Shown here one piece after another: positions 1 to 3,757 of a stretch of 6,535 nucleotides of DNA (position 1 is the first letter of the stretch; each line of letters opens with the position of its first letter). The translations under genes were made by a program, and so were the position numbers. The stretch lies in NCBI GenBank assembly GCA_016931085.1, contig JAFGFO010000339.1:1-6535 (forward strand). The letters are read 5' to 3'. The notes under the pieces were generated by a model. It ran no database searches. It was not told where the DNA came from and worked only from the letters and a program-made list of their open reading frames with translations. This DNA is from Thermoflexales bacterium (GTDB taxonomy: Bacteria; Chloroflexota; Anaerolineae; Fen-1058).

Positions 1-1211
1 CGAATTACACCTGGAAAACAGAGATTCTTCGCTCCCTTTGGTCGCTCAGAATGACACAGACGAGTGAAGTCTCGTTGTAGTACTAGCTTCTTTTTGAAAA
101 AGAACGCGCCGACGGCAGTAAAGGCTATGCCCAGCCCTAGCATGGCGACCCCATACGGCCACACTACGTCCAGGCCCACGCCGGTGAGGAATATGGCTCG
201 CGTGATGATGGCGTAATGCGTCCCTGGCAAGCCCATCGCCTCCACGCGCATGATCTCTGGCATGGAGGTGATGGGAAAGAATATCCCGGTCAAGAAAAAG
301 CCAGGGAAAAAGATGACCAGGAAAGACAGCGCCAGCGCCGCCGCTTGGGTGCGAATGAACACGCCAATGATCATCCCCATGCTGAGTATGGAAAACAAGA
401 AAACAGCCGACAGCACGAAAAAAAGCGCAAAGCTGCCGGCGAACGGCGTTTGAAAGGCCATGCGGGCCACAGCCGGAATCACGACCACGTTGACCAGGCC
501 CACAATGACGTAGGGGACCATCTTGCCTAGTAAAAGCTCTGTACGGCTGATGGGAGTGGCCATCAGTTGTTCCAACGTGCCGTGTTCGCGCTCGTGCGCC
601 AGCGTCAGGGCAACGGATAAAGCCGGAAAGCCCAACACCAGTGAAATGAGGCCAGGCACCATGTCCACCCGGGGCTTTTGGGCCGGGTTATACAGCGTGC
701 GCACACTCAGCTCGATCGGCTGCAGAGATGCCGCCGATAGGCCCAGGCTGGCCAGTTGGCTGGCCAGCGATGCGTTTACAAACTGGGCTGCCCGCCCGCC
801 AATGTGATCGACCGCAAAACCGCCGCTCTGCGGCTCGGTGCCATCAATGATGATCTGCATCGGCATTCCACGCAGCGCCATCAAATCGCTGCCAAAGCCC
901 GGCCGGATCACCACAGCGGCTTTGATCCGGCCCCGCAAGAGCAATGCCTCGATCTCGTCCAGCGTGCCTACGTAGGCATACAAGTCCAGGTCCTTACCCT
1001 CCGTGATGCGTTGGACGAAAGCGCGCGACGTGGGGCTGCGATCGCCATCCAACACGGCAATCGGCACGTGCTCGATATCCACCGTCAACGCATAAGCCAT
1101 CAAAAAGAGCAAGGCGATGGGCGTGAGCAGCACCAGCACAAAAGTCGCCCGGTCGCGCATGATGTGTTGGATCTCTTTACGGCTGACAGCCAACAAGTGT
1201 CGCGGCGACAT
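1..1211 (-). CDS. ABC-2 type transporter permease, 3' end beyond window
   Basis: This is the membrane subunit of an ABC-2 exporter, probably moving a drug-like or lipid substrate out of the cell with the ATPase encoded just upstream. The visible 403 codons read MSPRHLLAVSRKEIQHIMRD, then TM1 at about 23-42, an external domain at about 43-180 (with IAVLDGDRS, typical of the YhhJ/YbhS/YbhR group), and a C-terminal block of about five helices at 185-372. That block includes the coupling-helix-like stretch AHEREHGTLEQLMATPISR (205-223) and LPGTHYAIITRAIF (328-341). The start is firm: GGAGG at 1217-1221 lies 5 nt before the ATG, which directly abuts the ATPase stop. By analogy with the family the protein should end near residue 376 (FFFKKKL). 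Instead the frame runs on through the dispersed repeat at 21-56 (HSERPKGAKN) to the window edge with no stop. Family assignment is confident; the true C-terminus is unknown. Confidence 0.93.
   Translation of the reverse strand, partial: MSPRHLLAVSRKEIQHIMRDRATFVLVLLTPIALLFLMAYALTVDIEHVPIAVLDGDRSPTSRAFVQRITEGKDLDLYAYVGTLDEIEALLLRGRIKAAVVIRPGFGSDLMALRGMPMQIIIDGTEPQSGGFAVDHIGGRAAQFVNASLASQLASLGLSAASLQPIELSVRTLYNPAQKPRVDMVPGLISLVLGFPALSVALTLAHEREHGTLEQLMATPISRTELLLGKMVPYVIVGLVNVVVIPAVARMAFQTPFAGSFALFFVLSAVFLFSILSMGMIIGVFIRTQAAALALSFLVIFFPGFFLTGIFFPITSMPEIMRVEAMGLPGTHYAIITRAIFLTGVGLDVVWPYGVAMLGLGIAFTAVGAFFFKKKLVLQRDFTRLCHSERPKGAKNLCFPGVI
21..56. repeat. dispersed repeat of the GAGATTCTTCGCTC...TCAGAATGACA type
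   Basis: The element runs GAGATTCTTCGCTCC through GGTCGCTCAGAATGACA. It contains short outer arms ATTCT (24-28) and AGAAT (48-52) and an internal direct repeat TCGCTC at 29-34 and 42-47. I recognise this as a family of short interspersed elements found in many Chloroflexota and other environmental genomes. When read through, it gives the familiar spurious peptide HSERPKGAKN. Here it lies in frame with the end of the permease gene. Confidence 0.7.
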
Positions 1212-2150
1212 TCACACCTCCAGTCGCTTGATCAAGGAAATGAACGCTTCTTCCATGCGGGCCGGGGCCACGCGGGCACCTCGATCCGCAATGCCATGTG
1301 CCTGCAGGGCAGCCTCGATTTCCGGCAATCGCCGGTGGCCCGAGTCCACCAGCACGTGCAGCAGCTCGCCGTAGGTCTGCACCTCCAACACACCAGGCAG
1401 CGCCTCGACCAAAGCGTGCGCCGCTTGCCAATCGTCCGGGCGCAACTCGATCAGCTCGCCCTCGATTTGGGCGCGGATCTGCCGCGGCTCGGCGCACACC
1501 ACCAAGCGGCCCGCGTACATCAAGCCAACCCTGGAGCAGCGGTCGGCTTCGTCCATGTAAGGCGTGCTGACGACGACGGTGGTCCCGCCCAGGTAAAGCT
1601 CGGTCAGGATATCCCAAAACTCGCGCCGAGAAACAGGATCGACGCCGGTGGTGGGCTCGTCGAGCAGCAGGATGGCCGGCTCGTGGATCAGCGTGCAGGC
1701 CAGTGCCAGCTTTTTCTGCATGCCACCGGAAAGCTTGGCCGCGCGCCGGTCCTTGAACTCTGTCAAGTCGGCAAAGGCTAGCAAGCGCTCAGTGCGTTGC
1801 CGCAGTTGGCCGAGCGGCGTGTCGTACAGCTCAGCAAAGAATGACAGGTTTTCCATCACCGAAAGCTCTCCGTACAGGCTGAACTGTTGGGCCATGTAGC
1901 CCATCTTGGACTTGATGGCCTCGGGCTGGCGAGCCAGGTCGCAGCCAGCCACCGTGGCCGACCCGGAACTGATGTCCAGCAAGCCGGCCAGCAGGCGCAG
2001 CGTCGTCGTCTTGCCGGCCCCATCCGGGCCGACCAGGCCAAATAGCTCGCCAGCCTGGATGGACAGATCCAAGCTATCCACCGCGCGCGTCTGTTTAAAA
2101 ACGCGCGTCAGGGCGTGCGTTTCGATGATGGGCAAAGCTTGTTCACTCAT
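1212..2150 (-). CDS. ABC-2 exporter ATP-binding protein (YbhF-like, single NBD)
   Basis: This cytoplasmic ATPase subunit (312 aa) powers the permease encoded next to it. Visible motifs are Walker A GPDGAGKT (41-48), Q-loop YMAQQFSLY (85-93), ABC signature LSGGM (140-144), Walker B LLLDEP (161-166) and D-loop GVD (169-171). The C-terminal region, about 220-312, ends in MEEAFISLIKRLEV, as in drug and lipid exporter ATPases. The H-loop reads VSTPYMDEA (194-202), with proline where the switch histidine usually sits. GPDGAGKT together with a non-histidine H-loop resembles, from memory, the first of the two fused NBDs of E. coli YbhF. The start at 2150 is preferred over an upstream in-frame ATG because it overlaps the preceding stop as ATGA and gives a normal N-terminus. 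There is no clear Shine-Dalgarno of its own, so translation is probably coupled to the gene upstream. Confidence 0.95.
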   Translation of the reverse strand: MSEQALPIIETHALTRVFKQTRAVDSLDLSIQAGELFGLVGPDGAGKTTTLRLLAGLLDISSGSATVAGCDLARQPEAIKSKMGYMAQQFSLYGELSVMENLSFFAELYDTPLGQLRQRTERLLAFADLTEFKDRRAAKLSGGMQKKLALACTLIHEPAILLLDEPTTGVDPVSRREFWDILTELYLGGTTVVVSTPYMDEADRCSRVGLMYAGRLVVCAEPRQIRAQIEGELIELRPDDWQAAHALVEALPGVLEVQTYGELLHVLVDSGHRRLPEIEAALQAHGIADRGARVAPARMEEAFISLIKRLEV

Positions 2151-2578
2151 TGAGCGGCTCGAAGCGGGCAATATACGTTGGCGCAGGCCCGGCAAACGAC
2201 GATTCGAATCTGCACGAATGCGATCAGACTCAGCACCCAATACACCCCAAACCACAGCGGGTATTGCCACAGCCATGCCTGCGGAAAGCCCAGGATCACG
2301 ACCAGCGCCGCTAGCATCGCGCCAATTTCAACCCGGCTATAAGGACCGGGGTTCCTCCCAAACCTTATGGCTGCCTTACCCGGCAAGACGTGCGCGCAGT
2401 GCGCCTGACAGGGGCACTTGGCGCAATAGGCGTACAAGATCGTAAATACCGCTGCGCCGCTGGCCAACAGGTAAACCACGCCCAACACCCAGGATGCCCG
2501 AAACACAATCACGGTCGCGATGAGTGTGGCCACGCCAACCAAGCTAATGCTGGTGACGCCATGAAATTGCCTCGTCAT
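2147..2578 (-). CDS. unrecognised four-helix membrane protein with two cysteine clusters
   Basis: This 143-residue protein belongs to no family I recognise. Hydrophobic segments lie at about 11-27, 30-50, 84-101 and 107-127. Two cysteine clusters follow the second and fourth helices: C52, C55, C57, C61 (C-x2-C-x-C-x3-C, in YCAKCPCQAHCAH) and C129, C132, C137 (C-x2-C-x4-C, in VCRACANVYCPL). With an N-in topology, suggested by flanking Arg and Lys, both clusters would sit at the cytoplasmic face, so the protein looks like two helix-hairpin-plus-cysteine units. Metal or Fe-S binding, or redox sensing, is possible but unproven. The start at 2578 is backed by GGAGGA at 2584-2589, 5 nt upstream; the longer frame to 2662 overlaps the repressor gene and is not needed. 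The stop overlaps the ATPase start (ATGA), so the two are probably translated together, which points to a role with the exporter. Confidence 0.85.
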   Translation of the reverse strand: MTRQFHGVTSISLVGVATLIATVIVFRASWVLGVVYLLASGAAVFTILYAYCAKCPCQAHCAHVLPGKAAIRFGRNPGPYSRVEIGAMLAALVVILGFPQAWLWQYPLWFGVYWVLSLIAFVQIRIVVCRACANVYCPLRAAQ

Positions 2579-2594
2579 ACCAGTCCTCCAATTT

Positions 2595-3197
2595 TCACAC
2601 AGAACTCTTCTCAAGCCCTTGCAAGAGCGTTTCGATAAACACGTGGCTGATGCGCGCGACATCCAGATTGGGCACCAACATCACGTAGGCAGCCAGCCCA
2701 TCGTAGGCGGCCATGACCGCCCACACCAGTTGCTCTGCGTCTACCGGTTCGAACTCGCCTTGCCGCACGCCTTCTTCGATGATCCTCACAATGGCGATCT
2801 CAAATTCCTTTAGCAGTCCGCCCCACAACTGGCCTGCTTCTTGACGACGAGCGCTCGAGGCCCAAAATTCGAGGAACAGGTTGAACAGTCCTTCGGCGGC
2901 TGTGACAAAATGCGTCATTTGCTGGCCCAAGGCGCGCAGCTTGGCGGAAGCATTGCCCCCCTGGTTTAACGCAGCAAACGCCTCCTGGCCAAAAGTGGTA
3001 AAGAACGACATGAGCGCCGCCTCAAACAGTTCGTCTTTGCCCTTAAAGTACCAGTACAGGCTACCCTTGCTCAGGCCACTTTCTTTGACAATGTCATCCA
3101 TGGTGGTGTTGTTGTAACCCTCACGTACAAAGCACGCCAGGGCAGCCTGGATGATCTGGGCGCGGCGCTCAGTGGATACGTCGGCGCGAGGCGTCAT
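2595..3197 (-). CDS. TetR/AcrR-family transcriptional repressor
   Basis: This is a 200-residue dimeric one-component regulator, and it likely controls its own operon. The N-terminal DNA-binding domain is clear. RRAQIIQAALACFVREGY (11-28) forms the first helix, and TTMDDIVKESGLSKGSLYWY (31-50) carries the helix-turn-helix with the family-typical G-(L/V)-S-x-G-x-(L/I)-Y-x-(Y/H)-F pattern, followed by FKGKDELF. The rest, about 55-200, is the variable helical ligand-binding and dimerisation domain, and its ligand cannot be read from the sequence. Length is normal for the family. A GGGAG at 3206-3210, 8 nt before the ATG, supports the start. The gene begins 3 bp after the small membrane protein and ends 16 bp before the cysteine-cluster protein, so it sits inside the exporter operon rather than divergently. 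Its probable operator is the inverted repeat at 3545-3564. Confidence 0.96.
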   Translation of the reverse strand: MTPRADVSTERRAQIIQAALACFVREGYNNTTMDDIVKESGLSKGSLYWYFKGKDELFEAALMSFFTTFGQEAFAALNQGGNASAKLRALGQQMTHFVTAAEGLFNLFLEFWASSARRQEAGQLWGGLLKEFEIAIVRIIEEGVRQGEFEPVDAEQLVWAVMAAYDGLAAYVMLVPNLDVARISHVFIETLLQGLEKSSV

Positions 3198-3200
3198 AGG

Positions 3201-3488
3201 CTACGCTCCCGCTTGCCTGCGCTTGATGATGCGCAGCAGCCACAGCACAAGCACAGTGCTGATAAAGGGCTCGAGAACCATGGTGGCAAAGGCCAGCGCA
3301 CCCCTAATGCCCACCATCGGCAAGACAAAATAGTCGCCCAGGCCGACCAAGATCATGGTCAGGACGGCAGCAATGATGTCTACCACCTGCCCATAGGGGG
3401 GCTGAGCCTTGGTCACCAGGCTGGCCAGCGCGCCCACCAGCAGCCCCAGCACAAGCCAAATCACAAGCCAGATAACGATACTGGACAT
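3201..3488 (-). CDS. small membrane protein, GlsB/YeaQ/YmgE-like
   Basis: This 95-residue, very hydrophobic protein is the first gene of the operon. It has three probable transmembrane helices (about 4-25, 34-56 and 62-87) and a basic tail, IIKRRQAGA. The N-terminal pattern WLVLGLLVGALASLVTK resembles the small GlsB/YeaQ/YmgE (transglycosylase-associated) stress membrane proteins, whose biochemical role is poorly known. The resemblance is strongest in the first helix and weak afterwards, so the family call is tentative. The start is firm: AAGGAGG at 3494-3500 lies 5 nt before the ATG. Transcription from the promoter at 3566-3594 would give a leader of about 70 nt. The stop is 3 bp before the repressor's ATG, so it should share its expression with the repressor and exporter. 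It may be an exporter accessory or a separate envelope-stress protein. Confidence 0.85.
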   Translation of the reverse strand: MSSIVIWLVIWLVLGLLVGALASLVTKAQPPYGQVVDIIAAVLTMILVGLGDYFVLPMVGIRGALAFATMVLEPFISTVLVLWLLRIIKRRQAGA

Positions 3489-3500
3489 TTTTGCCTCCTT
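3489..3500 (-). promoter_or_regulatory. strong ribosome binding site of the first operon gene
   Basis: Reading the minus strand, AAGGAGG occupies 3500-3494 and is followed by CAAAA and the ATG at 3488. The near-perfect Shine-Dalgarno and 5-nt spacing fix the start of the small membrane protein. Confidence 0.85.
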
Positions 3501-3544
3501 TTTCGATTGCGTTCAACAGCGGCCAAAAACGCACCGCCAGATAC

Positions 3545-3564
3545 TAGACTGACTGGTCAGTCTA
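3545..3564. promoter_or_regulatory. inverted-repeat operator, probable TetR-family binding site
   Basis: The arms TAGACTGAC (3545-3553) and GTCAGTCTA (3556-3564) are perfect 9-bp inverted repeats around a 2-bp centre (TG). Size and symmetry are typical for a TetR-family dimer site. It begins immediately past the -10 box of the operon promoter and covers the predicted transcription start, so a bound repressor would block initiation. The only regulator gene in view is the TetR-type gene at 2595-3197 in the same operon, so autoregulation is the simplest reading. Binding itself is inferred. Confidence 0.85.
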
Positions 3565-3565
3565 T

Positions 3566-3594
3566 ATTATATACCCAAAAGGGCCTGTTGTCAA
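3566..3594 (-). promoter_or_regulatory. consensus sigma-70-type promoter of the exporter operon
   Basis: On the minus strand the -35 box TTGACA lies at 3594-3589 and the -10 box TATAAT at 3571-3566, separated by exactly 17 bp (3588-3572). Both hexamers match the housekeeping consensus perfectly. The predicted start falls near 3559, inside the operator, leaving a leader of about 70 nt before the first ATG. A promoter this strong fits a unit held off by a repressor. Confidence 0.9.
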
Positions 3595-3643
3595 GGGGTA
3601 AAAGAGGGTGGGAGTGGGCGTCAGAGTTTTGCGTGCATCATCC

Positions 3644-3672
3644 GTAGGGACGGTCGAGCGGCCCGCCCCTAC
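3644..3672. repeat. imperfect GC-rich hairpin element
   Basis: GTAGGG (3644-3649) pairs with CCCTAC (3667-3672). After a mismatch, CGG (3651-3653) pairs with CCG (3663-3665). The overall form, GTAGGG...CCCCTAC around a GC-rich core, resembles dispersed intergenic hairpins that I associate with Chloroflexota and other GC-rich genomes. It lies between the big gene's end and the operon promoter and has no T-tract, so it is not a classical terminator. Its copy number cannot be judged from one window. Confidence 0.55.
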
Positions 3673-3712
3673 TTTCCCGCTTCCGGCCGCCATCGCAAAC
3701 TCTAGGATGATT

Positions 3713-3752
3713 AGACCTGACAGGTTTTTGCGAAGCAAAACCTGTCAGGTCT
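3713..3752. repeat. perfect 16-bp-arm palindrome at the 3' end of the large gene
   Basis: AGACCTGACAGGTTTT (3713-3728) is the exact reverse complement of 3737-3752, with eight bases between. A variant pairing extends the stem with TTTTGC/GCAAAA, a GAA loop and a bulged T. It starts 5 nt after the stop codon of the large gene, a position fitting a transcription end or mRNA 3' stabiliser. However, the minus strand after the hairpin is AATCATCC, with no U-tract, so it is not a standard intrinsic terminator. I believe the AGACCTGACAGG...CCTGTCAGGTCT type recurs in Chloroflexota genomes, so a dispersed palindromic repeat is the main alternative and the two roles are compatible. Confidence 0.75.
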
Positions 3753-3757
3753 GTCTG

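Noticed and set aside
756..1781. 341-codon open frame on the plus strand
   Set aside because: It runs antisense across both the ABC permease and ATPase, which have full family motifs. Its His-, Gln- and Arg-rich translation shows no domain.
2151..2276. N-terminal extension of the ABC ATPase to an ATG at 2276
   Set aside because: It would overlap the cysteine-cluster gene by 126 bp and adds residues with no family similarity. The ATGA overlap at 2150 gives the normal N-terminus.
2579..2662. Longer start for the cysteine-cluster protein
   Set aside because: It overlaps the repressor gene and lacks a ribosome site, while the ATG at 2578 has GGAGGA 5 nt upstream and begins just before the first helix.
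3713..3752. Classical Rho-independent terminator
   Set aside because: The stem is strong but no T-run follows on the minus strand, so it was kept as a palindrome with possible 3'-end function.
3608..3757. Small gene in the intergenic stretch
   Set aside because: No frame has a start with a ribosome site and a credible product; the stretch is filled by palindromic elements.
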